Assembly: GCF_008807415.1 (NCBI RefSeq)
Contig: NZ_CP043626.1
Coordinates: 1,488,001-1,552,000 of the forward strand
DNA: 64,000 nt
Direction of reading: 5' to 3'
Source: Pseudomonas denitrificans (nom. rej.)
Lineage (GTDB): Bacteria > Pseudomonadota > Gammaproteobacteria > Pseudomonadales > Pseudomonadaceae
The notes under the pieces are model-generated. The model saw only the letters and a program-made list of their open reading frames with translations, did no database searches and had not been told where the DNA came from. The translations under genes and the position numbers were made by a program. Numbering within the stretch: the stretch's first letter is position 1; the number at the start of each line of letters is the position of its first letter. Positions 1 to 10,611 of this stretch are shown in pieces.

Positions 1-558
1 TCGGTGCTGATCGGCCTGGAAGGCCACGGCCGCGAGGACATCCTCGACGAGGTGGACCACAGCCGCACCCTGGGCTGGTTCACCAGCCTGTTCCCGCTGC
101 GTCTGACGCCGGGGCAGGGCGACTACGCCCAGGCCATCCCGGCGATCCGCCAGCAACTGCGCGCGGTGCCGGACAAGGGCATCGGCTACGGCGCCCTGCG
201 CTATCTGGGCGACAGCGCGCTGCGCCGCCAGCTCGCCGCCCGCGCGGAGCCGCGCGTCACCTTCAACTACCTCGGCCAGTTCGACCAGAGCTTCGACGAC
301 AAGGCACTGTTCGTGCCGCTGCAGGAAAAGCCCGGCGACACCTACGCCGCCAGCACGCCGATGAACAACTGGCTGGAGATCGTCGGCCAGGTCTATGACG
401 GCGAGCTGACGCTGCGCTGCATGTTCAGCCGCCGGGTGTTCCGCCCGTCGCGCATCGAGGTGCTGATGGCGCAGTTGCGCACGGAACTGGAAGGGGTGAT
501 CGGCCATTGCTGCGCCCAGGTGGAAAGCGGCGCGCGCCAGGAGCAAGCCACGGTATGA
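1..558 (+). CDS. NRPS C-terminal epimerization domain (5' truncated by window edge)
   Basis: Only the last 185 codons are present; the frame is open to the left edge. The sequence matches the C-terminal half of a condensation-like epimerization (E) domain: EGHGRE near the start, the SRTLGWFTSLFP block, then a VPDKGIGYGALRY block and an FNYLGQFD block, all hallmark E-domain motifs. E domains convert the L-aminoacyl or peptidyl thioester on the preceding carrier protein to a D/L mixture. After the domain there are only about 20 residues (ending QEQATV), so this polypeptide ends in an E domain without a thioesterase. In known assembly lines such an end usually docks to a separate downstream NRPS (family knowledge). 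The stop codon overlaps the next gene (ATGA). The product cannot be identified from this fragment. Confidence 0.9.
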   Translation, partial: SVLIGLEGHGREDILDEVDHSRTLGWFTSLFPLRLTPGQGDYAQAIPAIRQQLRAVPDKGIGYGALRYLGDSALRRQLAARAEPRVTFNYLGQFDQSFDDKALFVPLQEKPGDTYAASTPMNNWLEIVGQVYDGELTLRCMFSRRVFRPSRIEVLMAQLRTELEGVIGHCCAQVESGARQEQATV

Positions 559-1517
559 ACGCAATGATGAAAGAGGTCGGCATGCTGCACCCGGAGATTT
601 CCGCCTTTCTGGACATGGTCGACGAGGGGCGTCGCGCTGGCCGGCCGGCGCTGCACGAACTGCCGGTGGAGCAGGCGCGACAGGACTTCGAGGCTTCCTC
701 GGAGTCACTCAAGGCCGGCGCACCGTCGATGCCGGTGGAAGACCTGCTGATCCCGGTGCGGGAGAGCCGCCAGCTGCCGGTACGTCTGTACCGGCCAGTG
801 GGAGCTGGTGACGCGGCGATCCTGTATTTCCACGGTGGTGGCTATACGGTCGGCAGCCTGGATTCCCATGACGGGCTGTGCCGGTGGTTGGCGAAGCACT
901 GCGATTGCGCGGTGATTTCGGTGGGTTACCGGTTGGCGCCGGAGGCACCGTTCCCGGCTGCGACCCATGACGCCCGTGATGCCTGGAGCTGGTTGCTGGA
1001 GTCCGCCGCCAACCTCGGCCTGAACCCGCGCCGCCTTGCCGTTGGCGGCGACAGTGCAGGTGCCACGCTGGCCACTGTGCTCTGCGCCGAGCTGGCGGGC
1101 GAGGGCGCCGAGCAGCCCTGTGCCCAGCTGCTGTTCTATCCGGCAGCGGACGCCAGCACGCGTACTGAATCGGAGGAACTGTTTGCCGAGGGCTATCTGC
1201 TGGAGACGGCCAGCCTGGACTGGTTCTACCAGCAGTACGTGCCTGACGTTACGCAGCGCAGTGATTGGCGCTGCTCGCCGGTCCATGCCGGTGTGGCGCT
1301 GCAGGGCAGTGCGCCGGTATTGCTGTTCGCGGCCGAGTTCGATCCGTTGCTGGACGAAGGCCTGGCCTACGCTCATGCGCTGGTGGAGCAGGGCGTGGAG
1401 GTGGAGGCTGAGCGCTGCTGCGGGATGACCCACGACTTCCTGCGCATGGGCAACCTGGTGCCGGAGGTGGAGGGCTATTACCGGCGCGTGGCGGAATTCC
1501 TTGCCGCCCGCTGGTAA
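555..1517 (+). CDS. alpha/beta hydrolase, hormone-sensitive-lipase family esterase
   Basis: Protein of 320 aa. The oxyanion-hole motif HGGG is at about residues 93-96 and the nucleophile elbow GDSAG at 165-169 (Ser167). The Asp (in EFDPLLDEG) and His (MTHDF) of the triad follow near the C-terminus, which is classic for the HSL/family IV esterases. It hydrolyses short-chain esters; the natural substrate is unknown. I chose the ATG at 555 because it overlaps the NRPS stop (ATGA), a sign of translational coupling; an upstream in-frame start would lie inside the NRPS gene. The coupling suggests a role with the peptide product, for example release, deacylation or trimming, but that is inference. 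It is not a type II thioesterase by motif. Confidence 0.88.
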   Translation: MNAMMKEVGMLHPEISAFLDMVDEGRRAGRPALHELPVEQARQDFEASSESLKAGAPSMPVEDLLIPVRESRQLPVRLYRPVGAGDAAILYFHGGGYTVGSLDSHDGLCRWLAKHCDCAVISVGYRLAPEAPFPAATHDARDAWSWLLESAANLGLNPRRLAVGGDSAGATLATVLCAELAGEGAEQPCAQLLFYPAADASTRTESEELFAEGYLLETASLDWFYQQYVPDVTQRSDWRCSPVHAGVALQGSAPVLLFAAEFDPLLDEGLAYAHALVEQGVEVEAERCCGMTHDFLRMGNLVPEVEGYYRRVAEFLAARW

Positions 1518-1853
1518 GCCAGCGACACCTTGCAGGACGGGATAAGGCGCCCAACCGATGCCCGGACTTCGGTTGGGCCGGCGTGTGCCACCTTGAGTTG
1601 AGGATTCGGGGACGCCAACCAGGCATCCTCCCTCGACAGGCCATTCCTGGCCCTACAGCGCTCTAGCGGCACTCATGCCGCTGCACTCTCTGAAACTCCG
1701 CTTCAACGACGCCTCCTGAACGGAGCGTTCAGGCGGTTGCGGACGTTTCACCGGAACTCCCCTTGCAGGAGCGCTATCCAGCACATGCGTCCAATAGGAC
1801 GACCGTTGCCGCCGCCATAGTGAGCGGACCTCAATCATGAGTCCGGAACACCC
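1518..1853. other. intergenic region, no gene recognised
   Basis: A 9-bp stem with a 10-base loop (1550-1558 pairing with 1569-1577) lies 30 bases after the esterase stop. It may end the NRPS-esterase transcript, but no T-run follows it. The remainder shows no ORF with protein-like composition. A weak GGAA precedes the ATG at 1854. Confidence 0.4.
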
Positions 1854-2423
1854 ATGAGCGCCGAAACCATCGATCTGAACAGCGTGGTGACGCTGGTGGT
1901 CCACCACAAGGTGCGTTGCGAAGCCCTGCCCAGCTACGAGGCCTGGCTGCGCCGCACGGTTTCGGCCGCGCGCCGGCAGCCGGGGCACCTGGGGGTGAAC
2001 GTGATCCGCCCGGACGGCGAAGGTGCGATGTATACCACCGTGGTGCGTTTCGCCGCCGCCGCGCAGTTGCAGGCCTGGATCGACTCCCGCGAGCGCGCCG
2101 AGCTGATCGACGAGGTTTCGCCGTTGCTGGAAGAGGGCGACCACCCGCTGATCCACAACGACGCCGAATTCTGGTTCACCCCCGAGCACGGCAACGTGCG
2201 CCAGCCGCCGAAATGGAAGCAGGCGCTGCTCACCTACCTGGTGATCAGCCCGCTGACCATGGTCATCCCGCCGCTCTGGGGACCTGCCTTCGAGCGCTTC
2301 CCGGTACTGGCCGGGGTGGTGCCGAGCAACCTGCTGGTGACCCTGTGCATCGTTCTTCCGGTGGTCTACCTGATCATGCCCTGGGTGACCCGGCGCTGCG
2401 CCGGCTGGCTCAACGCCGATTGA
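1854..2423 (+). CDS. antibiotic-biosynthesis-monooxygenase-like (ABM) protein with C-terminal membrane anchor
   Basis: Protein of 189 aa in two parts. Residues about 8-105 resemble an ABM/dimeric alpha-beta-barrel domain (a VTLVVHHKV strand, EAWLRR, a QPGHLGVNVIRP strand, a region like FWF near the end). ABM domains occur in small cofactor-free monooxygenases and heme-degrading proteins. From about residue 120 there are two hydrophobic segments (LLTYLVISPLTMVIPP and LLVTLCIVLPVVYLIM), giving a membrane-anchored form also seen in proteins annotated as 'antibiotic biosynthesis monooxygenase' in proteobacteria. No catalytic function can be read from the sequence. It is a stand-alone gene 70 bases before the next start. 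Confidence 0.75.
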   Translation: MSAETIDLNSVVTLVVHHKVRCEALPSYEAWLRRTVSAARRQPGHLGVNVIRPDGEGAMYTTVVRFAAAAQLQAWIDSRERAELIDEVSPLLEEGDHPLIHNDAEFWFTPEHGNVRQPPKWKQALLTYLVISPLTMVIPPLWGPAFERFPVLAGVVPSNLLVTLCIVLPVVYLIMPWVTRRCAGWLNAD

Positions 2424-2493
2424 TTTTCCCTCCCGCGGCGTCTACGTGGCGCCCGTACCCACATCGTCCTGCATGGCAGGCAGAGGAGTTTCC

Positions 2494-3312
2494 ATGAGCA
2501 CTTTCGTTACCCGCGACGGCACCGAGATCTATTACAAGGACTGGGGCAGCGGCAAACCCGTGCTGTTCAGCCACGGCTGGCCGCTGGACGGCGACATGTG
2601 GGAATACCAGATGCAGTACCTGAGCAGCCGCGGCTACCGCACCATCGCTTTCGACCGTCGCGGTTTCGGTCGTTCCAGCCAGCCGTGGAACGGCTACGAC
2701 TACGACACCTTCGCCGATGACATCGCCGGCCTGATCGAGCACCTGGACCTGCGCGACGTCACCCTGGTCGGCTTCTCCATGGGCGGTGGCGACGTCAGCC
2801 GCTACATCGGCCGCCACGGCACCTCCCGCGTTGCCGGCCTGGTGCTGCTGGGCGCCGTCACGCCGATCTTCGGCAAGGCCGCCGACTTCCCGCTGGGTGT
2901 GGACACCGCCGTGTTCGACGGCATCAAGGCCGGCCTGCTGCAGGACCGTGCGCAGTTCATCGCCGACTTCGCCGCGCCGTTCTACGGCACCAACCATGGC
3001 CAGAAGGTCTCCGACGGCGTGCTGACCCAGACCCTCAACATCGCCTTGCTGGCGTCGCTGAAAGGCACCGTGGACTGCGTCAGCGCGTTCTCGGAAACCG
3101 ACTTCCGCGCGGACCTCGCCAAGGTCGACGTGCCGACCCTGGTGATCCACGGTGACGACGACCAGATCGTGCCGTTCGAGACCACCGGCAAGCTGGCCGC
3201 CGAGCAGATCAAGGGCGCAGAACTGAAGGTCTACGCCGGCGCTCCCCATGGATTTGCCGTCACCCATGCGCAGCAACTCAACGAAGACCTGCTGGCCTTC
3301 CTGCAACGCTGA
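2494..3312 (+). CDS. alpha/beta hydrolase, non-heme chloroperoxidase/arylesterase type
   Basis: Protein of 272 aa, the usual length for the cofactor-free bromo/chloroperoxidase and perhydrolase group. It has the oxyanion HGWP motif (27-30), nucleophile elbow GFSMGG (Ser95), an acid within HGDDDQIVP (219-227) and the catalytic His in GAPHGF (His252). These enzymes act as esterases and, with acetate and peroxide, form peracids; the physiological substrate is usually unknown. Start at 2494 is chosen for the AGAGGAG ribosome site at 2482-2488. It lies 11 bases before the amidohydrolase gene, so the two are probably co-transcribed, and katG follows. Confidence 0.9.
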   Translation: MSTFVTRDGTEIYYKDWGSGKPVLFSHGWPLDGDMWEYQMQYLSSRGYRTIAFDRRGFGRSSQPWNGYDYDTFADDIAGLIEHLDLRDVTLVGFSMGGGDVSRYIGRHGTSRVAGLVLLGAVTPIFGKAADFPLGVDTAVFDGIKAGLLQDRAQFIADFAAPFYGTNHGQKVSDGVLTQTLNIALLASLKGTVDCVSAFSETDFRADLAKVDVPTLVIHGDDDQIVPFETTGKLAAEQIKGAELKVYAGAPHGFAVTHAQQLNEDLLAFLQR

Positions 3313-3323
3313 GGGCCACGAGC

Positions 3324-5177
3324 ATGAGCAACGCAGAGCGCAACGCAGACCTGATCCTGTTCAACGGCAAGCTGCACACCGTTGACCCGGAACGCCCGCA
3401 CGCCACGGCCGTGGCCATCGCCGACGGCAAGTTCCTGGTCGTCGGCACCGACGCCCAGGCGATGGCCTACCGCGACGCCTCGACCCAGTTGGTCGACCTC
3501 AATCGCCGTACCGTCATCCCCGGCCTCAACGACTCGCACCTGCACCTGATCCGCGGCGGCCTGAACTACAACCTCGAACTGCGCTGGGAGGGCGTGCCGT
3601 CGCTCTCCGACGCGCTGGAAATGCTGCGCCTGCAGGCCCAGCGCACGCCCTCGCCGCAGTGGGTTCGCGTGGTCGGTGGCTGGAACGAATTCCAGTTCGC
3701 CGAGCGCCGCCTGCCGACCATCGAGGAGCTGAACAAGGCTGCGCCGGATACCCCGGTGTTCGTCCTGCACCTGTACGACCGCGCGCTGCTCAACCGCGCC
3801 GCGCTGCGCGTCGTTGGCTACACGAAAGACACGCCGAATCCGCCCGGTGGCGAGATCGTCCGCGACAGCAACGGCGAGCCCACCGGCATGCTGATCGCCC
3901 GCCCGAATGCGATGATTCTCTACGCGACCCTGGCCAAGGGGCCGAAGCTGCCGCTGGAGTACCAGGTCAACTCGACCCGCCAGTTCATGCGCGAGCTGAA
4001 CCGCCTCGGCCTGACCAGCGTGATCGACGCTGGCGGCGGCTTCCAGAACTACCCGGACGACTACCAGGTGATCCAGCAGCTGGCCGAAGCCGACCAGCTC
4101 ACCGTGCGCATCGCCTACAACCTGTTCACCCAGAAGCCCAAGGAAGAGCTGGCGGACTTCAAGAACTGGACCTCCAGCGTGACCTACGGTCAGGGCACCG
4201 ACTTCCTGCGCCATAACGGCGCGGGCGAGATGCTGGTGTTCTCGGCTGCCGACTTCGAGGACTTCCTCGAACCGCGTCCGGACCTGCCCGGCACCATGGA
4301 AGCGGAGCTGGAGCCGGTAGTGCGCCACCTCGTCGAGCAGCGCTGGCCATTCCGCCTGCACGCGACCTATGACGAGTCCATCTCGCGCATGCTCGACGTG
4401 TTCGAGAAGGTCAACCTGGACATCCCGTTCAACGGCCTGCCGTGGTTCTTCGACCACGCCGAGACCATCACGCCGAAGAACATCGAGCGGGTGAGGGCGC
4501 TGGGCGGCGGTATCGCCATCCAGGACCGCATGGCGTTCCAGGGCGAGTACTTCGTCGACCGCTACGGCAAGCAGGCCGCCGAGGCCACGCCGCCGATCAA
4601 GCGCATGCTGGCCGAAGGCGTGCCCGTTGGCGCCGGCACCGACGCCACTCGCGTGTCCAGCTACAACCCCTGGACCTCGCTGTACTGGATGGTCAGTGGC
4701 AAGACCGTGGGTGGCCTGAGCCTCTACCCGGAGGGCCTGTCCCGCGAGGTGGCGATCCAGCTGTTCACCCACGGCAGTGCCTGGTTCTCCAGCGAGCAGG
4801 GCAAGAAGGGCATGCTCAAGGCCGGCCAGCTGGCGGACCTGGCGGTGCTGTCGGAGGACTTCTTCAGCGTCGAGGAAGAGGCGATCAAGTCCATTGAGTC
4901 GGTGCTCACCGTGGTGGGCGGCAAGATCGTCCACGGCGACCGCGAGTTCGACAAGCTGGCCCCGCCGAGCATCCCGGTGGTGCCGGAATGGTCCCCGGTG
5001 GCCATGGTTCCCGGTCACTGGCGTCCGCAGGCGCCGCTGCAGCAGGCCGTGCACCAGTGCGTCGGCTCCTGCGGCGTGCACGGCCACAGCCACGAGCGCG
5101 CGCGTACCAGGGATGTCCCGGTGAGTGACTTTGCCGGGTTCTGGGGCGCCTTCGGTTGTTCCTGCTTCGCCTTCTGA
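3324..5177 (+). CDS. amidohydrolase, YtcJ-like metal-dependent hydrolase
   Basis: Protein of 617 aa of the amidohydrolase_3 (YtcJ) family. It starts with the small beta-sandwich (ADLILFNGKLHTVD), then the metal-binding HxH in NDSHLHL at about residues 73-76, a His in FFDHAETI and the late Asp in GAGTDATRVS, followed by the closing sandwich (GQLADLAVL). Family members hydrolyse amide or amine bonds of imported compounds; the substrate is not predictable. The C-terminal tail of about 45 residues is rich in Cys and His (CVGSCGVHGHSH, then GCSCFAF) and could hold an extra metal, which is unusual for YtcJ proteins. It follows the hydrolase gene by 11 bases. Confidence 0.87.
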   Translation: MSNAERNADLILFNGKLHTVDPERPHATAVAIADGKFLVVGTDAQAMAYRDASTQLVDLNRRTVIPGLNDSHLHLIRGGLNYNLELRWEGVPSLSDALEMLRLQAQRTPSPQWVRVVGGWNEFQFAERRLPTIEELNKAAPDTPVFVLHLYDRALLNRAALRVVGYTKDTPNPPGGEIVRDSNGEPTGMLIARPNAMILYATLAKGPKLPLEYQVNSTRQFMRELNRLGLTSVIDAGGGFQNYPDDYQVIQQLAEADQLTVRIAYNLFTQKPKEELADFKNWTSSVTYGQGTDFLRHNGAGEMLVFSAADFEDFLEPRPDLPGTMEAELEPVVRHLVEQRWPFRLHATYDESISRMLDVFEKVNLDIPFNGLPWFFDHAETITPKNIERVRALGGGIAIQDRMAFQGEYFVDRYGKQAAEATPPIKRMLAEGVPVGAGTDATRVSSYNPWTSLYWMVSGKTVGGLSLYPEGLSREVAIQLFTHGSAWFSSEQGKKGMLKAGQLADLAVLSEDFFSVEEEAIKSIESVLTVVGGKIVHGDREFDKLAPPSIPVVPEWSPVAMVPGHWRPQAPLQQAVHQCVGSCGVHGHSHERARTRDVPVSDFAGFWGAFGCSCFAF

Positions 5178-5226
5178 TGCTCATCTGAGCGCAGGAGCAG
5201 GCTCTGTCGGCGAACCCTTTTCGGGT

Positions 5227-5300
5227 TCGCGGGCATGGCCCGCTCCTGCAGAAGCGAGGGCGCCGACCCCAGGATTGAAGGAGCGGGCCATGCCCGCGAC
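5227..5300. repeat. inverted pair of REP-like repeats upstream of katG
   Basis: The 24-base block at 5227-5250 (core GCGGGCATGGCCCGCTCCTG) returns in reverse orientation at 5277-5300. It is the common Pseudomonas extragenic palindrome, and the same family recurs at 9426-9451, 9535-9560, 11137-11173 and about 45404-45432. The rest of 5178-5484 should hold the katG promoter. I see an AAGGAG ribosome site at 5473-5478 but no convincing full OxyR site. Confidence 0.75.
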
Positions 5301-5433
5301 CCTCCCCGCAACGATCCTGCCGGCACACCCCTCTGTAACACGGCTTTTCGCCATCCCCGCATCGATAGCCTTTTACCGCTCGAGCCGATCAATAACTGCA
5401 ATAGCAGCCCGTCCCGTTTGATCTATCTTCTGA

Positions 5434-7677
<2,244 letters not shown>

Positions 7678-7694
7678 TCGGGCAGGGAAGGGCA

Positions 7695-7729
7695 AAGGGC
7701 CCGCGGACGAGCGATCGTCCGCGGGCCTT
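7695..7729 (+). terminator. rho-independent-type terminator after katG
   Basis: Near-perfect hairpin: GGCCCGCGGACGA, GCGA loop, TCGTCCGCGGGCC, with flanking AA and TT. It begins about 18 bases after the katG stop and is followed by TTGTCGTT. Confidence 0.85.
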
Positions 7730-7821
7730 GTCGTTCATGAGTGGGCTGGCCGTCGCAAGAGCTTCACAGGCCGCCGGCAGACTGGGCCGCTTATCCGTTA
7801 CCCAGCCAAAGGGTTTCGCAC

Positions 7822-8910
7822 ATGCGCCGTCGCATCATCGCTGTACTGGGCTCCATCGCACTGGCCGCCGCCAGTTTCACCGCCAGCGCCGAGGACTCAC
7901 CCGGCCGCGCCCTCAGCGAGGCCGCCGGCGTTCCCTGGCCGGCGGTGATCGCCCACCGCGGCGCTTCCCACGATGCGCCGGAGGAAACCGCGCCGGCCTA
8001 TCTCGCCGCCCGCGACCTGGGCGCGGACTACCTGGAAGCGGACCTGCAGCGCACCAGCGACGGCGTGCTGGTGGCGGTGCATGACGACACCCTGGAGCGC
8101 ACCACCAACATCGCCAAGGTCTTCCCCGGCCGCGAGAAGGACCCGGTGAGCAAGTTCACCCTGGCCGAACTCAAGCGCCTGGATGCCGGCAGCTGGTTCA
8201 ACGCCATCTATCCCGAGCGCGCCCGCTCCAAGTACGCGGGGCTGCGCATCCTCACGCTGGACGAGTTGATCGACATCGCCGAAGGCGGCGGCGAAACCCC
8301 CGGCCTGTACCTGGAAACCAAGGCGCCTGGGCAGTTCCCCGGCATCGAGGAAGACCTGCGCAAGACCCTGGAAAACCGCGGCTGGCTCAACGCGGACGGC
8401 GAGCCGCAAGGCAAGATCGTCCTGCAGACCTTCGAGAAGAGCAGCCTCGAACTGCTGCAGAAGAGCATGCCGAAGGTGCCGAAGATCCTGCTGCTGTGGA
8501 CTGGCGATGGCTATATGGCGGCGAAGAGCCCGACGACCTTTGCCCAGTCCGGAGAGAAGATCAAGGCGGACTTCTATGCCCGGCAGGAGGTGAAGTCCAG
8601 GGAAGAGTTCTTTGCCTGGCTGGACTGGGCCAAGGCCCATGGCGCGCTGGGCACGGGCCCTTCGGCGACCCTGACCGCCCGTGGCGACCAGAGCTACATG
8701 GACCTGGTGCAGCCGTGGATGAACCAGGCCGCCCACGAGCGTGGACTGTTCGTGCATGCCTACACCGTCGACGACTCGGTGGACTTCGACAAGCTCACCA
8801 AGGCCGGCGTGGACGGCTTCTTCACCAACCGTACCGACCAGCTGCTGATGTTCCTCGGCCGGCCGCCGAGCCTCGACATGGAGGAGGTGCTGAAGTCGGT
8901 GGGGTACTGA
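7822..8910 (+). CDS. glpQ: periplasmic glycerophosphodiester phosphodiesterase
   Basis: Protein of 362 aa with a Sec signal peptide (MRRR, hydrophobic core, cleavage near ASA at about residue 23). The GDPD barrel shows the catalytic HRGA motif (AHRGASHDAPEETAPA), the metal-binding ExD (LEADLQRTSDG) and the second catalytic His (VAVHDDTLERT). It cleaves deacylated phospholipids such as glycerophosphocholine to glycerol-3-phosphate and an alcohol, feeding carbon and phosphate use. The length and signal peptide fit the periplasmic GlpQ subfamily rather than cytoplasmic UgpQ. No glp transporter or regulator is adjacent, so the symbol rests on family only. Confidence 0.9.
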   Translation: MRRRIIAVLGSIALAAASFTASAEDSPGRALSEAAGVPWPAVIAHRGASHDAPEETAPAYLAARDLGADYLEADLQRTSDGVLVAVHDDTLERTTNIAKVFPGREKDPVSKFTLAELKRLDAGSWFNAIYPERARSKYAGLRILTLDELIDIAEGGGETPGLYLETKAPGQFPGIEEDLRKTLENRGWLNADGEPQGKIVLQTFEKSSLELLQKSMPKVPKILLLWTGDGYMAAKSPTTFAQSGEKIKADFYARQEVKSREEFFAWLDWAKAHGALGTGPSATLTARGDQSYMDLVQPWMNQAAHERGLFVHAYTVDDSVDFDKLTKAGVDGFFTNRTDQLLMFLGRPPSLDMEEVLKSVGY

Positions 8911-8997
8911 GTTGGCGCGCAGGGGTGTCTACACTCGCAGTGGCGCCCCGCGTTGCGTCGAACGCAACCAGGAGCGCCCCATGAACAGGAGAATCCC

Positions 8998-9396
8998 ATG
9001 AATGCCCGCAAACTGATTCCCGCGGTCCTCGCCGCCGCGTTGCTGCCCTGGTCGATGACCCAGGCCGCCTCCCTCGGCGATGTCGCCGGCCAGCTCGGCG
9101 GCCTTGGCAGCCTGCCGTCCGCTTCGTCGAGCAGCAGCAACGTCGCCGGCTTGCTGGAATATTGCGCGAAGAACAACTACCTCAACGCCGATGCCGCCAC
9201 CCAGGTGAAGGACAAGCTGCTGGGCAAGCTGCCGGGCAACACCACCACCAGTGACAGCGGCTACAAGGATGGCGCCAAGGGCATCCTTACCGGCAGCGAC
9301 GGCAAGAGCCTTGACCTGTCCGGCAGCGGCATCAAGGAAAAGGTCACCAAGCAGGTGTGCGACAAGGTCCTCAGCCAGGGCAAGTCGCTGCTGTGA
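8998..9396 (+). CDS. DUF2501 family periplasmic protein (YjjA-like)
   Basis: Protein of 132 aa with a signal peptide (MNARKLIPAVLAAALLPW, cleavage near TQAA). The mature part has a Gly/Ser-rich stretch, then LLEYCAKNNYL and a terminal helix with VCDKVL. The two Cys flanking the folded part are typical of DUF2501 (E. coli YjjA), whose role is unknown. Start at 8998 follows AGGAGA at 8986-8991; an in-frame ATG at 8981 is out of frame with this gene. It is 87 bases after the phosphodiesterase and may share its transcript. Confidence 0.8.
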   Translation: MNARKLIPAVLAAALLPWSMTQAASLGDVAGQLGGLGSLPSASSSSSNVAGLLEYCAKNNYLNADAATQVKDKLLGKLPGNTTTSDSGYKDGAKGILTGSDGKSLDLSGSGIKEKVTKQVCDKVLSQGKSLL

Positions 9397-9425
9397 CGGT
9401 GCTTCCTGTCAGGCACGTCGTTTCC

Positions 9426-9560
9426 TGTAGGAGCGGGCCACGCCCGCGCACAGCGCCTGTAAGGCGCGGTCTGGAACCAGTGATGACGTTCGCCTGACAT
9501 TCAGCTGTTTGATCCGCCACCGGCCCTGCCGGCGGATCGCGGGCAGGGCCCGCTCCTACA
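9426..9560. repeat. inverted REP-like pair
   Basis: TGTAGGAGCGGGCCACGCCC at 9426-9445 and its near-complement at 9541-9560 (GGGCAGGGCCCGCTCCTACA) face each other across about 80 bases. They fill the space between convergent genes and could fold into one long hairpin. Confidence 0.75.
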
Positions 9561-9574
9561 GTGAGAATTCACGG

Positions 9575-10033
9575 TCAGGGGCGGGGCTTCTCGTAGCGCA
9601 CATCCCGCTCATCCACGCGCTCGGCGAGTTGCCAGCCGTGGCGGCGGTAGAAGGCATTGGCGCGAATGCCATCGCCACCATCGGTCACCAGCCAGATGCT
9701 CCCGTGCTTGCGGAACAACTGCTCCTCGGCCGCCGCCAGCAAAAGCCGACCCATGCCCTGGCCCTCGAACTCCGGGCGTACGAACAGGGCGAAGAGTTCT
9801 CCCTCTTCGGTATCCACCATGGCGAAGCCGCCGGCAATACCGTCGATCTCGGCGACCCACGCGCAAGGCGCAGATTCAATTGCCTCGGCCAGCACCTGCG
9901 GCGTGATGCCCATATCGGCCATCTGCTCGCGGCTCAGGTGGTTCTCCCGCACGCTGGTGCGGATGTCGAAGAGGGTGTCGATGTCCGCCGGGGTGGCGGG
10001 GCGGATCGATGCCGTGCTGATCGATGGAGACAT
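9575..10033 (-). CDS. GNAT family N-acetyltransferase
   Basis: Protein of 152 aa covering one GNAT fold: IRPATPADIDTLFDIR at the N-terminus, the beta-4 strand ELFALFVRPEFEG, the acetyl-CoA loop QGMGRLLLAA (motif A, Q/RxxGxG/A) and the C-terminal ANAFYRRHGW. It transfers an acetyl group from acetyl-CoA to an amine; the acceptor is unknown. It begins 18 bases after the stop of the YjhQ-like gene on the same strand, so it is probably the third gene of the yjhX-yjhQ transcript. Confidence 0.87.
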   Translation of the reverse strand: MSPSISTASIRPATPADIDTLFDIRTSVRENHLSREQMADMGITPQVLAEAIESAPCAWVAEIDGIAGGFAMVDTEEGELFALFVRPEFEGQGMGRLLLAAAEEQLFRKHGSIWLVTDGGDGIRANAFYRRHGWQLAERVDERDVRYEKPRP

Positions 10034-10050
10034 GGCGACTGTTCTGGTCT

Positions 10051-10553
10051 TCAGGTCGCGGAGAAAACGCTGTGGTAGGCAACCTGTCCGGCGGCCTTCG
10101 AGCCGTCCAGCGACAGCGCCATGAAGTATTCCGGCGGCACGCCCGCATACTGGATCGCCGGGTCCTGGCGAAAGCCGAAGCGCGGGTAGTAGGCCGGGTC
10201 ACCGAGCACCACGCAGCCTTTCGCACCCAGGGCGTTCAGGCGCTCCAGCCCGGCGCGAATCAGCGCGGCACCGATGCCCGGCCGTGCAGGTCCGGCCGCA
10301 CCGAGACCGGCCCCAGGCCGTACCAGCCGAGGTCCGCACCGTCCAGGGTGACGGGCGAGAAAGCCACATGGCCGACCACCTCGCCCTCCAACGTGGCGAC
10401 CAGGGAAACGCTCAGCGCCCCGGCCGTGCGCAAGGCATCGACGATGGCACCTTCGGTGCCGCTGCGGTGTTCGGCCACGGCGAAGGCGGCGGTGGTTACT
10501 TCGGCAATGACGGCGACATCTTCAGGCCGTTCCCGGCGAATCTCGTAAGGCAT
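10051..10553 (-). pseudogene. yjhQ: YjhQ-like GNAT protein, putative antitoxin (frame broken by a 1-base shortfall)
   Basis: The N-terminal frame (10553 down to about 10278) encodes MPYEIRRERPEDVAVI... up to VRPDLHGR; then the frame is lost and translation would stop 6 codons later. With one C added to the CCC at 10277-10279, the GNAT motif A (GRGIGAALIRAG) is restored and the frame runs on through VLGDPAYYPRFGF to a stop at 10051-10053, giving about 167 aa. It lies directly downstream of the yjhX-like gene on the same strand, the arrangement of E. coli topAI(yjhX)-yjhQ, where the GNAT-fold YjhQ neutralises the toxin. Because six other genes here show the same type of break, a sequencing error is more likely than real loss. 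Confidence 0.75.
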
Positions 10554-10611
10554 GGTGTAGTTCCCCTGTGCAGGTGGCCGGGCGCGCGAAGCCGGCCCGG
10601 CCTTTGGTGGG

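Noticed and set aside
555..1517. Type II thioesterase of the NRPS cluster
   Set aside because: HGGG and GDSAG motifs identify an HSL-family esterase, not the GHSMG type II thioesterase fold group.
3231..5093. Open frame of 620 codons on the minus strand opposite the amidohydrolase
   Set aside because: Shadow of a conserved plus-strand gene with no protein-family features.
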